Below, piece after piece: positions 35,601-48,100 of a DNA stretch of 64,000 nucleotides; positions within the stretch are counted from its first letter, which is position 1; the number at the start of each line of letters is the position of its first letter. Origin of the DNA: Mansonella perstans (lineage: Eukaryota > Nematoda > Chromadorea > Rhabditida > Onchocercidae). A program made the position numbers and the translations under genes. The DNA lies in contig JBAMDO010000576.1 in assembly GCA_037074765.1 (NCBI GenBank), forward strand, positions 248,001-312,000, given 5' to 3'. The notes under the pieces are model-generated. The model made no database searches, had not been told where the DNA came from, and saw nothing but the letters and a program-made list of their open reading frames with translations.

Positions 35601-37697
35601 AAGCTTTACTTTGTCCAACAGTTCCTAAAATATAAAATTTGAAAGTAAAAGACAATAAACCATGGCAATTTTGATTCTCAGAGATGGCCTAATCATTTAT
35701 CATATCCGAAAATCTGATAGATGGATAAAACAAAAAGCTTAATGTTATTTGTGTTTTTATCTTTTTACCCAATATTTGTTAAGCAGAAGCATTGGAAGAC
35801 TGGATATCAAGTGATGATAGTCTTGCTTTTTTGGTGCAGGAATGAGAAGCATAATATTTGTTTAATAAAATATTAAAAAGATGCTTTGATTGACAAAAAG
35901 CAAAACCATTTGATAAATAGTTCATTTTCGTCAACTGACCTTTTCGCGAATTGTTAAAACAATAAGCTAAAGGAAAAAGTCAAAATTTTAAACTTGTTCA
36001 TTTTCGTTCTCTTCGAAGAAAAGTTGAAATTTTTGATTCTTAAATTCTTTTCGGCTCTCAAATTCTTTTCGGCGATTTCTCCATGTCGTAAACTTTTTCC
36101 AACAACTGTAGTGAATCAAAAAAGCGCTTTCTGATATGAACTTGGCAATGTTGGCTACTGTAACTAGTGTTAGTGGGATTCCTGAAATTTGGTCCAAACA
36201 AAGGAAATTAATCCGAAAAATGAAAAGCTGCTGAAAGTTCAATAAAATCACCAAACAAAGAATATCTTCAGTGTATTTAACAAGATTTAAAGTTATGGAT
36301 AGCACTAATGAAATTTTTATATCACGCTTACCAATGAGGCAGTAGATGATACCAAATAAGCGTCCAGAGAATGTCGACGGTGCAATATAACCATAACCAA
36401 TTGAAGTGAGCATAGTTGCAGTAAAGAAAAATGAGGTAATAAAATCCCAACATGGAGCATTTGTGTCATAGCCATGTCGATATTTAAGATGAGCAGTAAA
36501 CACCGTATTTACGTACTGCAATGCGTAAAAAGCCGGAAAACCAGAAAAAATTTATGGTCTTGGATGTTTTAGAAGTGCCGTTACTATCAGTTTAGCTGTT
36601 TCGTAAATTCGATAGAAATTTGAGCAGATTAATTAAATTTTGTTCCGATGAGATGACTAATATAGTGATTATTTACTTTGTTGAACTGCTCTTTGTTCTC
36701 TCGTCTGAGTAATTCCTTCATTTCTGTTCTGCCTTTTTTTCGATATTTTCTGGAATGAATTAAATCCCAGATTCGATTTGAATACTTCTCCGCGCTTACA
36801 TCAATCTTGTTCAGCTGAGCTGCTTTCATGTCCTAAATTATAAGCATAAAGTTAAAAGTATCTTTTATGAACATTTATAACAATATTTTTCACAATATAA
36901 ATTGAACATATGTTAATGCCTATGAAACTTCTTGCATTGAATTAATTCTTAATAAAATATATTCATGAAAAAATTTAAATATTAGAAAGAATCAGTTTCT
37001 CAATCATTATATTTAAATAAATTTAAAAATATAAGTTAAAAATGACCATATTCGAACTGCAATAACAACATTGATTTTGCATCAAAATTAATGGAGCAAT
37101 CATTTCAACGCATATTTAAAAATGCGGTGAATGATTTCAGAAATAGTTATTGAACTGGAAATAATTGCTAATAATTGGCGCAAAGTAAGTAACAAAAGAC
37201 TCCGTGTCGTTCTTGTCAGAAATCAGAAATTTATGTCTTTTAACTACCTTTTGGAAGAAAAAAATAGAAGATTATAAAGCTTGGATTTCTTATATTTTTC
37301 TCTGATTTTAGTTCATAATAGTCCGTGTTTACAATATCTGATCATATCATTTAATTATTATCAAAGTTCAAAAATTTGCCAACTTTTAGATGACGTCCTT
37401 CGAGAACTTGAAATATGCATGCTCCAATTATCATGTACAGAATGCAGGCTACAATCAGTAGGAAATGCGGAGAAATGATTTTGGTAACAATTAGACGTCG
37501 TAAAATCCTAAAAAACATTTGCGAAATGTAGATCCATGAAAGTCAAATATTACTGTAGATTGATTGCTCAGAGAGAATTTGACCCTTGCTAAACACAGCT
37601 TGGTTGTAACTTTTAAATAAGTAGAAAATAATGAATACCTTAAAAAAGACATTATAGCCAGCTTGCTAGTGAATCTGTATTCAAGTTGATTAGGCAT
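32648..37697 (-). CDS. Two-pore-domain (TWK) potassium channel with two C-terminal FN3 domains, 644 aa
   Basis: Exons in order: 37639-37697, 37384-37507, 36677-36832, 36332-36515, 35994-36181, 35465-35624, 35109-35295, 34715-34848, 34393-34546, 34077-34231, 33560-33660, 33094-33304, 32648-32769; phases agree. K2P channels dimerise in the plasma membrane and carry background potassium current. Seen: M1 (about 35-53); a basic, charged M1-P1 loop (62-113); first filter TSIGYGYIAP (GYG 153-155); M2 (about 164-190); a charged linker; M3 (about 249-268); second filter TVGFGDYRP (GFG 291-293); M4 (about 302-323). The cytosolic tail has a basic stretch (RRRRQ; TRRRSRKLQKR), then FN3-1 (about 405-500; LPPDPPRECQV, VRLAWAPAF, YEFRITAVSRYGES) and FN3-2 (501-604; IELSWEPP, SYIVYYTENP), and a 40-residue end. 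The FN3 part is joined by the strong donor CATGT|GTGAGT. Two adjacent genes is the alternative. Confidence 0.87.
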
Positions 37698-37699
37698 CT
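37698..37699 (-). promoter_or_regulatory. Candidate trans-splice acceptor, TWK channel
   Basis: On the minus strand AATTGCCAG is immediately followed by the start ATG. As no upstream coding exon is seen, this is probably a spliced-leader acceptor with no genomic 5' UTR. Confidence 0.5.
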
Positions 37700-38742
37700 G
37701 GCAATTTCAGCTATTGTCGTTTTATCAAGCTTACAAACGTTGATAGGTATATCAATAAATGAGTGGCATGAAGAATAAGGATAAACAAGAAAAAGGTTGA
37801 GCAACTTTCATAGAAAAGATGAAGCTGTTCGAGTGCTCATAGAAAATAAGGGCTTTAAAAATCCTATGGGAATTAAAATTCGATATTTGATGCTTTTGAA
37901 ATTGAAACGACTTTGAAAATTATTGGTTTTAACATAAAGTCTAAAAGCGGGCATTAATTGCTGTATAACCTAACTAAATTAAGTAATAATTGATGCATAT
38001 TCTGAACTGAATTAAATGATGCATCGAAATATTATAAAATAATACTGAATAAAGAATGAAAATTGAGTAGATTTGAATGAAAATTTTAATGAAAAGCATG
38101 GTAACTATTTATACAAATATGTATGACTCCCAATACTACGTGTAACACGCTTATTGACCACCTAAACAGACAGATACACGTATATTATTCTTGTTTTTGT
38201 GCATACTGCATAAGCGACACAGATGCACTTTTTTGCGTCTGCTATCATTTTTTCCTGTGTAGTATCATTTTTCATTACCATCTTTCTTCACTTAATGATA
38301 TTTAATATACTGATTTTTCTACTTTTCATGTTTTCTCTTTAAAGTTTACTGAAAAAAATTAGGCTCTAAGCCTGTGCATAGCTTTTGCCACACTAATCTA
38401 TTAGATTTCAACTGCTGCTATAAAATTTCTGCGCGATACATCAAATCTTTGCAGCCTTTCTTCGCTTTCAAAATCTATACAGTGAATTGAGACGGTATTG
38501 TATTGATAAATGATGAATTAAAACGGTGATATATAATAAATTGGAACAAAAATTTTTGCATTTGATAAAGAACATTTTAGCCTAGGCTTAAGTGATTATC
38601 GATGAGTTCAGTTTTATGTGGCCAAATCAATCACATTTGATTACTCACACTTCTCCTAATTATGTGGAATTCTTTAAAAAAGCTGAAAGCAAAGCATTTG
38701 ATTTATTAATACAAAGCAGTTTTATTCACTCTACTTCATTTT

Positions 38743-38824
38743 TCTAGTTCTATACCTCATTAATTTTCACTCTAGTTCTATACCTCATTGATTTTCGCTC
38801 TGGTTTTATACTTCATTAATTTTC
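38743..38824. repeat. 27-bp tandem repeat, three copies
   Basis: Three diverged units of TCTAGTTCTATACCTCATTA followed by ATTTTCAC, head to tail. Confidence 0.85.
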
Positions 38825-39640
38825 AAAATTAGAAGAAAGTAAGTCAAAATGATGCTTTCTTAGATGAGTCTAGCATTGTTGTAGAAAGGTCAATAACTTC
38901 AGTGAGTTGATTTGATTTCTTACTTCTTCTACTTTAAATGTGTCAACCACCGCTATAATTAACAACTTTTATTTTGAGTATAATAACTAGGACATAACAA
39001 TCACTAGCTACACTTATATTATAGCAATTCTGAGAGAAAGCAATGATTGACTCCGTATAATTGCTCATGACAAGTAGCAGCCGAAAAAAGTAAGATCGGT
39101 AGAAACTTAAAATTAAAACTTTTGAACCAAGTTAGAGCAAGCACACAATTCGATTTTAGTAAACATTATCTATTTTTTGCTTTCACCATGAAATAAGCTC
39201 TCTTTATTGCTTCTTAATAAAGTGGTCAAATGCATCTTAGTGATGAAGCAACTTTTCTAAGGAGCGTAGGATCGTAATTGCTATGTATTATGAATCAGTA
39301 CTTACACACTTCAAAAACTGTTTCGATTGTTTTTAAGAACTAAGCATTGATAAATCTGATGTGGGATTCTTTGAACAACAACTTCACCATCAAAATATTA
39401 GCTCAGCAATGAAACTTATAATAAATGGAAATTTTTTGGTGTCCAAATTAATCGTATTTTTCTTCAGAACTCAATTTAAAACCATAATAAAGGATTGAAT
39501 TTGGGTAAGTTCTTCAGCAACATTGATCTTCAGAAGAGAATGAGAGACTCATTTAATAGCCGATCCTACGGCGAAAAAAACATTCATTTCCTATTGGATT
39601 TCGATGTAGCTTTTTTGCGTGCTGATAAGATCAAATATAG

Positions 39641-39665
39641 TACACACGCACACACACACACACAC
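39641..39665. repeat. (CA)n microsatellite
   Basis: A run of CA dinucleotides with one G interruption, followed by an A-run. Confidence 0.9.
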
Positions 39666-40908
39666 AAAAAAATTATCAGAAAGAAATATAACCATTTTAA
39701 TGAACAGAAATATTTCTGATAAAGCTTAAAATTCCGTGAAACTTCTTATTATCCCAAAAAACTACTACTGGTTTTTGATGTTATCGATGTTGGAAAAGTT
39801 ATAAGATAATAAGTTTATTCAAATTAGCATATTGTACTTATACAATATTACTAGTTCATAGCAGGAAATGAAAAGAAACAAGCAGTTACGAAACGTGATT
39901 ACTGTACATAATGAACATATAATGAACACGCAAAATGATCGTGTCATTGCCTTCTATTTGTTAATACGTTTGATTAAGAAGTTTTCCTTCGTTTTGTAAA
40001 GAAAAGGAGAAAGGGAGAGTATAGCTTCTGAGTACAGAATAAGAGGATTGCAGTGGGATTTTTTTTCCATATATATGTCAAGGGTTAAAGGCCAAGCTTG
40101 TCGTTATGGAGATTATAGCTGGCCTTTGATATTATCTATGTGATTGAGCTTATCATGTCTATAGCTGTGCATATCGAAATATCTTTATGATATCACACTC
40201 ATTATCTGCGTACATCTCTTCACCTGCTGGATTTTACATACAAAATTTCATCATTCTATCTGTGATTCTAATATCAGTAATCCGAGAATTTGAAATTTCA
40301 AGTTCCCTAGTTAATACTAGCAAAAGACAATTAAATTTCATGATGAGAAGTGGTGAACTCATAAACTTTTGCTTTTTACGGTACATTAAACTCTACTAAA
40401 AGTATTGCTTCTTTTGTTCGATAATAGATGCTCTCGATGGAGCTTTAAAATGAGAGCTCTATCATTAATTAATAAATTGCATGCTGACTTTTCTTGTATT
40501 CCATTCTTTTTTCTTTGGTAGTTGATGAAGTCTGATACAAAAAATATCTCGAATTTCTTGCGAAATTTCTCGCTGGACATAAGGAAACTATAACTTATAA
40601 AAACATATAAAAAAGTTAAAAATGATTGCAGTGTATGTCCTTGATCATTTTAATCTTAATTTCAATGAATCGCCTGGAAACACTTGGAAAATCGCAATGT
40701 CGAGATAGATCAGGACTATGTCTCTCCCTCTTTCTCCCTCTATCTTTCAGTATTTAAGGATTCATTGAAATTTTGCAACAATATTTCATCAACTGAGGAA
40801 TAATGAGACTTTATATATTGGAAATCTTTATTATTTTTTAATTCTGTCTACAGCAAAAGTCTCTCCAACAAAAGTGTAGTTAGAGCCTAAAGGAACTTTT
40901 AAGATGCA

Positions 40909-41617
40909 ATGAAATTTTTTCTATTGGTTCTTTTTTCTTTTAGGTTTTGGAATTATTTTTGCAAACATTACACAGTCCGCGAATTATTCGAAGCTCAAGC
41001 TTATCCGAATATCGCGAAAAAAATTTCCGTTATTCAAATAACTTTAGGTGAAGTTACATTTCGTTCATTTTATCGTCGCTAACTATTCATGTAACTATTA
41101 CTGATTTTTTTGGTGTAGCGTTACTATATTTGTCTTGTGGAAATTTTTTAAATTTCAAAGATTTTAAATCAAGTTTTACAGAGACTGAAGGCGTTCATCA
41201 TTTTTGTTGGTTTATCGACAAATCAATTGCATTTCGTCGAAGATTGCCAAAAGTGATATGTGTAGTGTCACAGTAGGGTCCTTTAATGTCCTTTAACAAG
41301 AAATGAACTTTGGAAATTTCCGAAGTTTCGAAATTCAACATAATTATAGCATTGCCATAATCATCAATAAATCTACTAAATACAATTGAAATTGAAACTA
41401 TAGCGCTGCTCTCAGGAGCTGTATGATATATAGTAAGCATGATAAAACATCCAGTAAAACAAGTCTTTTTTTCAGATCTCTAAATTTGAATCGAATTGAT
41501 AATCAGATTTGGTTATCCCCGTACCAAATCTCACCAGTAGTACGGCGACATCCACTTCAGATTCTATTGTCTTCAAAAGCTTACTGTTACTCTTACTCCC
41601 AAGAGTATTTCTATTAA
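40909..41617 (+). CDS. Uncertain small secreted protein candidate, 123 aa
   Basis: Hypothetical three-exon model 40909-41047, 41182-41272, 41476-41617 with agreeing phases and good acceptors (GTTTTACAG, TTTTTTCAG). The product would start MKFFLLVLFSF, a plausible signal peptide, and contain four or five cysteines and a basic RRRLPK segment; it ends QEYFY. I recognise no family. Weak points: an out-of-frame ATG and stop lie 5 bases before the start; an acceptor-like CTTTTAG at about 40938-40944 could instead begin an internal exon in another frame; and competing open frames exist on the minus strand (41198-41440) and in another plus frame (41509-41754). Something coding may be here but its structure is unresolved. 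Confidence 0.25.
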
Positions 41618-42307
41618 TGCTCATTCACAGTTTCATTGCAAATGTTAGATATAATAATGAAATTGATTTTTTGAATGATATGATACAGTTATCTGTTATT
41701 GCAGAATCCTGCAACGGCACTTTCAACCGATCAATAGATTTATCTTATCATTGATTATATTATAGTACAGTTAATTCCTATTCAACAAATTTTGCCATCA
41801 GTTTTATTCTTTTTATAGCAACTTCCATGATGGCATTGTTCGAATACAGCTTAAGTAAACAACTTACATTCAAATTCGGGAAAAATAGCGCAAAATAGCA
41901 AGATTAGCATTTCATTAATGAAATTATGAAATTTGAAATTCGTCTTTACTCAAAAAATTTCACATCTTCCTTCAGCTCCACTTTCTCCATATACTATTCT
42001 TAAGTTTCCTTCTTCCTCCTTTCATCTTGCATCGTTTTTCAACAGAGCTTTCGGCTTTGCGCGTTTATTTTTGAAGTAATTGAAGTAATTCAATATGTAT
42101 GTTAGATACTTCAGAAAACTTGTCATGTGTAGATCACTGGATCACCTGTCACTGGATGTTGTCCGAACGATACGATTTTCCTCAATTTATTTAACTTTTA
42201 GAAAAGAAAACTTTTTTCTCTGTTTCTCTGTTAGCTCTCTTCAGATTTTTTCGCTTCATAATTTCATTACTTTTGTGGTTATCACTTGTATTATTATTAC
42301 TGCAACA

Positions 42308-42500
42308 ATTATTATAAAGTCCTATAAAGCTTTCATATCAATGATTATAAAGTCCTATAAAACTTTCATATCAGTGATTATAAAGTCCTATAAAGCTTTC
42401 ATATCAGTGATTATAAAAGTCCTATAAAGCTTTCATGTCAGTGATTATAAAGTTCTATAAAGCTTTCATATTAGTGGTTATAAAGTTCTATAAAGTCTTA
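42308..42500. repeat. 33-bp minisatellite, about six copies
   Basis: Unit ATTATAAAGTCCTATAAAGC followed by TTTCATATCAGTG, six head-to-tail copies with increasing divergence to the right. Because the unit length is a multiple of three, one plus frame stays open across it; that frame is an artefact. Confidence 0.92.
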
Positions 42501-43152
42501 ATTCTTGTCAAAATCTAAAAGCGGGGCAGTTATTCTCAATTTATTTCCTTCTCTTAACATAATTTTATTATCAAACTTTTACTGATAAAGCAAATGTTCA
42601 ATGTGTTTGCAACAAAACAATCAAAGCAACAATAAGTAAACAATTGGAAATGATAATGCAAAAGAGGTGTTAAGAAGCTTCTATTATAAATGCAATATTT
42701 TTTTATTCTAATAATTGCGAACAAATGTCTCATTGGAAATTTTAACTTATTGTGGATACATATAGGATAAACTGAAATGCAAAACTTGAATAATAGTAAT
42801 GATTATAAATCATTCCAAAGTTTTATTAAATTATTCATATTCGGAAATGTCGTCAAGTTTATCCTGAATTTATTCACTAACAATATTTTGCCAAGATTAC
42901 TTAGCTCTCATCAATTAATTTTAGACCATTCTAATAATTATGCTTTACCTTTATTTCTATAAATATTTAATTTTTAATAAACCAAGTCAAATTTTTATTT
43001 CATTATCCAACCTTCTCAACCACTTCCTTCTAGCCTCTCCTTTTCTCCCTTCCTTCTAATTAGTTATTTTAATTATGTTAAGCATTAAATTCACAAATTA
43101 TTGCGATAAGAATGGAATTGAACGGAAGTTTTTATATGGCAGTTAACTAATT

Positions 43153-43289
43153 AACTAATTAATGCAAGCAAAGAGAAGTGCTAATTGCAGAACGTTCTTT
43201 TTGAACGTGAGAATTTGGCTAATTAATTAATTAATTAACGCAAGTAAAGAGAAGTGCTAATTGCAGAACGTTCTTTTTGAACGTGAGAA
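43153..43289. repeat. Two 61-bp direct repeats with an internal hairpin
   Basis: Copies 43153-43213 and 43229-43289 (period 76 bp) are nearly identical. Each contains the inverted repeat ACGTTC-TTTTT-GAACGT (43192-43208 and 43268-43284) and is preceded by TTAA-rich repeats. Confidence 0.88.
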
Positions 43290-43557
43290 CACCTTGCTAG
43301 CGATATAACTTGCTATTCTGGAAGTCGGTGTTGATTTTTTGGAACCATTTGGATGTGTTGTGGTGACTTGTCCCATCTTTGTGGTGGATGATACGATGGT
43401 AGTAGTAGGGTTTAGGAGCCGATATTTGAGCAATTTTAAAAGTAGACGGATTGAGAGCACAATTTTTCGATGAAATTGCGGTCATCGATTGTTTAGTAAT
43501 TGTACGAGTGAAATTGACAATTTATATTTCTATTTCATATGTACTACTCTACTACTA

Positions 43558-43910
43558 TATGTTGATGATGATGATGAAGATAATAAACGCAAAAGATAGA
43601 GTGATGATATTGATATGATATCACTGTAATACAGTAAGCTATAGTGATAGTGTGATTGATGAGCAAGATAATGATAGCGTAGTGCTAAAGATAATCATGA
43701 TGAGGGAGAGGGGAGAGATGATGATAGTAAGATAATGATAGCATAGTGCTAGAGATAATCATGATAGCAGAGTGATAACGATAGTAATTTATAGTATGTG
43801 GTGATGATAAAAGACATTGATAGCAACTGTTATGGTAATGATAGTTGGTGATAGTGTGGTAATGATAAGATGATAAGAAGAACTTAGTAATTAATTAATA
43901 ATTAAAGCGA
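43558..43910. repeat. Degenerate GATGAT/GATAATGATAG-rich array
   Basis: Low-complexity purine-biased sequence with repeated blocks such as AAGATAATGATAGC, TAGTGCTA and GATAATCATGAT. At least one block of about 65 bases (near 43664-43700 and 43730-43765) is duplicated. Confidence 0.75.
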
Positions 43911-45104
43911 TAGTAACCATAATGATCTGTGATTGCAAAATTGTAAATAAAGATGAATGATAGGTTATACTACTTGCGACTTACTGCATTGAGAGAGCGT
44001 CAACAATGATATATAATGTAGATGCGGTAGAAAGAATCTATGTTCAGTAATATAGTTAACAGTATATATATTTCTACATATGACGCTTATATATTTTTAC
44101 ATATGATATTGACATGCGTATGCATTTTGTCTACTACAGAAGATATACATGCACATATATATATGCATGTCCAGTCACATATGCGTATCATACACCATCT
44201 ACTTTGTCGTATAGAGACATACATATTTGATAGATGATATATGAAAAGGATGGCGATTTTTAGAGTTCTCGTAGAGGAAGAGAATGAGTTTATTTGAAGA
44301 GAGGGAGAAGAGTGATTTATTAGTTAGTTGGTATAGATGCAAGTATAGTTGTAAAGAGGGATTTTTGATATAACAGTGCTTTCGGATACGGTCGATCTTT
44401 GTAGTATTGGTGAAATAAGTGACGTCCCTATTTCATATCGTTACCAATTATCAACAACAATCTTTATAGAATTTTATTTGTAATTGATAGTTCTATTTTT
44501 CAATGTCATTATTAATAGCATTAGTGCTACTAAATAAAATTAACAATATCAAAAATTGTTGCTATTTTTATTATCAGGAATAATAGCAAGATGATACCAG
44601 TGTAATATTTGGAAGTTCTAAGATGTCTTAGCTATTGAGAAATGTCAAATTAGCATATTACAATAAGTGAGTATAATATGGAAGCTTTGCAACATTTCAA
44701 AGAGAATAAGAAATGTCGAAGAAATGCAAATTCTCGCTTATGGGTTTATTCTCTATGGATCTGTAATGTTGGGATTCTAAAATATTGACGATTGTTTCGA
44801 AAAATCAACTCATATAATAATTTTCGCTTTAATACCAAAAACGAATATATATTTGAGGTATTATCAAGAATAGTAATATTGAGTGTGGAAAATACAAACA
44901 AATAGTAAGGCGCGATATAGCAGTTCTCGATGATGGTGTTCGGGAGCAACCACAATGTGTAGTGGTCATTTTTGGATATATTTCTAATCAAGCAACCATT
45001 TCGCTAGACCAAATCGCTGTTGCTTCTGTGTATTCTTGTTTCTACGATTTACAATAGTATATTTCCTGTTTTGAAAAAAAAAAAAAAAAAAGAAAAAAGA
45101 GCGG

Positions 45105-48100
45105 ATGAGCAGTGGAATGGTCAGAGAGGATTCGGATGCATTGGAAACAAGCCATTTCGCTTTTCTTCAACAGAACAAAAATATTTTGGCCAATAATGTT
45201 CTCTGGAAACGAAAAGTATGTTCGAAAAAAATTTTTTTTGCTTATTTTTAAATTTTTTTTTGAATATATAATTTTTTTCCCTGATTTTTATATTTTTAAT
45301 TGTTATATTTTTGTTAATTAGCACCTATTGGTTATTGAAAAGAAACTATCCAATCTTCAGCTATATTGCTGAATCAATTTACGCTATTTTTATAATGATT
45401 GTCTTCTGCAACTTTTAATAAATTTTCACTAAATTTTAATGCAGATATAATGTAATTTATGTTCTGACGTTTCAAGATATATTTTTATCAAATCAAATAA
45501 ATCTGATAGTGCATTAGAGAGTATTTTTGATGCATCATTAGCTGATAAGAACGAGAGAATTTTTTGTCAGAGTCACAAGTGTAAGTTTCTTTGTTTTTCA
45601 CATTTTAACAGTGAAATTATTCTTTCGACAATTGTAGCCTATCATTTTTCCTTCAATCTTAGAGCGCTTTTGATTTTAATATAATCTCTTTTTCATTGTT
45701 TTTTTTTTTTTTTTTTTTTTTTTTTATTGCTTTTCAGTATTATTAAATTCAGTTATGCTGTAACGTGTATAAGGCTTGCTTTTTTGCATGAATTTTGCGA
45801 ATCGAATTCTTGGGATATGCTTTGTTTTAGTGCAACCGTCACTGTTTATTATTCAATTCTATGTATGTCATTAAGCAACATGTTGTTCTCTAATTATAAT
45901 TTAGAATTATAATACTCATACATTTCATATTTGTTTGAATTAATTTTGAATATTATGAATAGCTTTTTTTCAACAGCAATTCTAATATTTTTCTCTTAAA
46001 GAAAGAATAATACATTGTATCACTTCACTAAGCGGAGTTGTTTTATACAGCGAAACCGAATAGTGTGCGTCAATATTCAGTTTCTTTTTTAAGCATCAGA
46101 TTTTAAGCTAATAGAAATTTAAAAGGCGTATACAAAGTGAAAACAGTTGTTTTTCATTCTACTGATCTTTTTCATTTTTGTCCGTGATGACAAGAAGCGT
46201 GATATCTTGAATTTAGATTACAAATGCTACTTTTCGCAATGTACTAAATTTGCTGCAAAAGTAAACAAAATATAAAAAATATAATCTGGACTGAAAATTG
46301 TTTGTTTTAGTATTCCCTCTATCTCATTCTAATCTAGATATCTTCAAGAGTCTTGTATAACATTCCTTCTTTTTCGAACTCGATTTGTTTTTCTTCGCAA
46401 GATGCATAACTGTATCAGAGAATGGAGATGATCGTTTGATTATTGCTAATATCTTTGGTATTATGATGTATCAGTATGTATCAGTGCATCATGATTACCT
46501 TTTTTTGGAAAGAGAATGAGCAATAGGAAAAATGAAAGGAGGAAACTTATTGAAAAGTGTCAGCTGGTTTACCTCTTACTGTTAATTTAATATCATTTTC
46601 AGCATTGTCATTATTCTTTGTAAAGTGGCAATAGCAATGTCATTTTTGCTTAAATAACAATATTCGCTCATTTAATATTTATTTCTGGTTCGATTTCTTT
46701 CTTATTTCCTTGAATTGAATAAAGGAAAAAAAAAAAGTGTTGTAAAAAAATTGCTGTTCAGTTTTGTTCATTTTTTATATGCTTTAGGATGATCAGAATA
46801 ACTTGTTTTTGCTCAAATGGAAAAAGTAAATTGTCTTCCTTTACAATCCTAAATAATATTTATTATTATTTTACAAAAAATGGTGCAATGCTGAAGATGC
46901 ATTTCCAAAATTTTTCGATCATGCAAAATTTCAGGAGCAGCTGGTGAAATGGGAAACATCAGAAACGAATCGTTTACCATCGGTTCGAAAGCTCAGCCAT
47001 GAATCGAAAGTTAAGTTTACTGTAAGTTAATTGATTTATTAAAAAACTTTGATTGGTAATAATTCCTTGATTATTTTATTGTTTCATTGCAGTAGTAAAT
47101 TGTCTCATGATCCAATCCAAAGTTGATGGTTTCTCGTTTCAGTTGTGGAAGTTTTTTACAGTAACAATTAGTGATGGAACATTTAGACACAAATCCTGTA
47201 ATATCAGTTGGGGATATTTTTTACATAGCTGATGTTTGACGGCTAAAAAGATTTTATAGGACGAGGATATATTCCTGAGTGCTTGCTTAAGTGGTGATCT
47301 GGAGGAAGTCCAGACATTACTCAACGATGGTGCAAATATTAATACTAGTACAGTGGATGGTCTTACAGCCTTACATCAGGTCATATTGTCATTACAGTTT
47401 CTTAGCTGTGATAATTTTTTTCTGCGAAACCTTTATGGAATTTAAGTGGTCAGGATTCTAATTCTTAGCTTCCGGAGCTTTGACAGTTTGCTGCTGAAGG
47501 TTTATGGGAAGTAAAACGTTCCAGTGATTGCTATTGGATGCCTACTTTTTTTTTCGAGTCCAAAAAATTTTAACAAATCCATAACTCTTAAAATGAAAAT
47601 TAAAGCTTGCTGGCTTTAACCTATATTATCTATATATTATTTACTGGTAGGAAAAATATTATACTGAAGTTTACAAATTTTTGTATTCCAATAAGGATTC
47701 ATTCAAATTATATTTAAGGCAGTCATCGATGGAAAACCTAAGATGGTGCAGTTTTTAGTGGAGCATGGAGCTAACGTCAATGCACAAGATAATGAAGGTT
47801 TGCTCATGTTTTCTTTTTTTTTTTACTTTCTGTTGATTAATTAATGCTCGTAGTCATTTATTTCTGCATTTTCGGGGTTAATAACATATTCCTGGTTCAC
47901 TTAATGAGCATCTTCATTTTTATGATGAAATTAACTCATCATTTTTTAGATAATGGAATTTTTGATTTTTATTATTCCAGAAATTTTTCCTTGTATTTTT
48001 CTTAACGGAAAGTTTACTTTCTTTAGGTTGGACTCCTTTACATGCAGCAGCTTGTTGTGGAAATGTTGATTTAGTCGAGTATTTGTGTACAGAGGGTGCC

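Larger units (their letters stand above)
37698..45104. other. Long intergenic region with repeats
   Basis: About 7.4 kb between the divergently facing TWK channel and mel-11 starts. Apart from one uncertain small gene (40909-41617) it contains a 27-bp triple repeat, a (CA)n tract at 39641-39665, a 33-bp minisatellite, a duplicated hairpin segment, a degenerate GATA/GATGAT-rich array and AT runs. No RNA gene was recognised. Confidence 0.6.

Noticed and set aside
40909..41617. Idea that the small secreted candidate is an IL-17-like cytokine
   Set aside because: Length and an RLPK-like patch are suggestive, but the paired cysteines of that fold are absent.
42095..42427. 110-codon plus frame with repeated SYKAFIS units
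   Set aside because: Created by the 33-bp minisatellite, whose length is a multiple of three.
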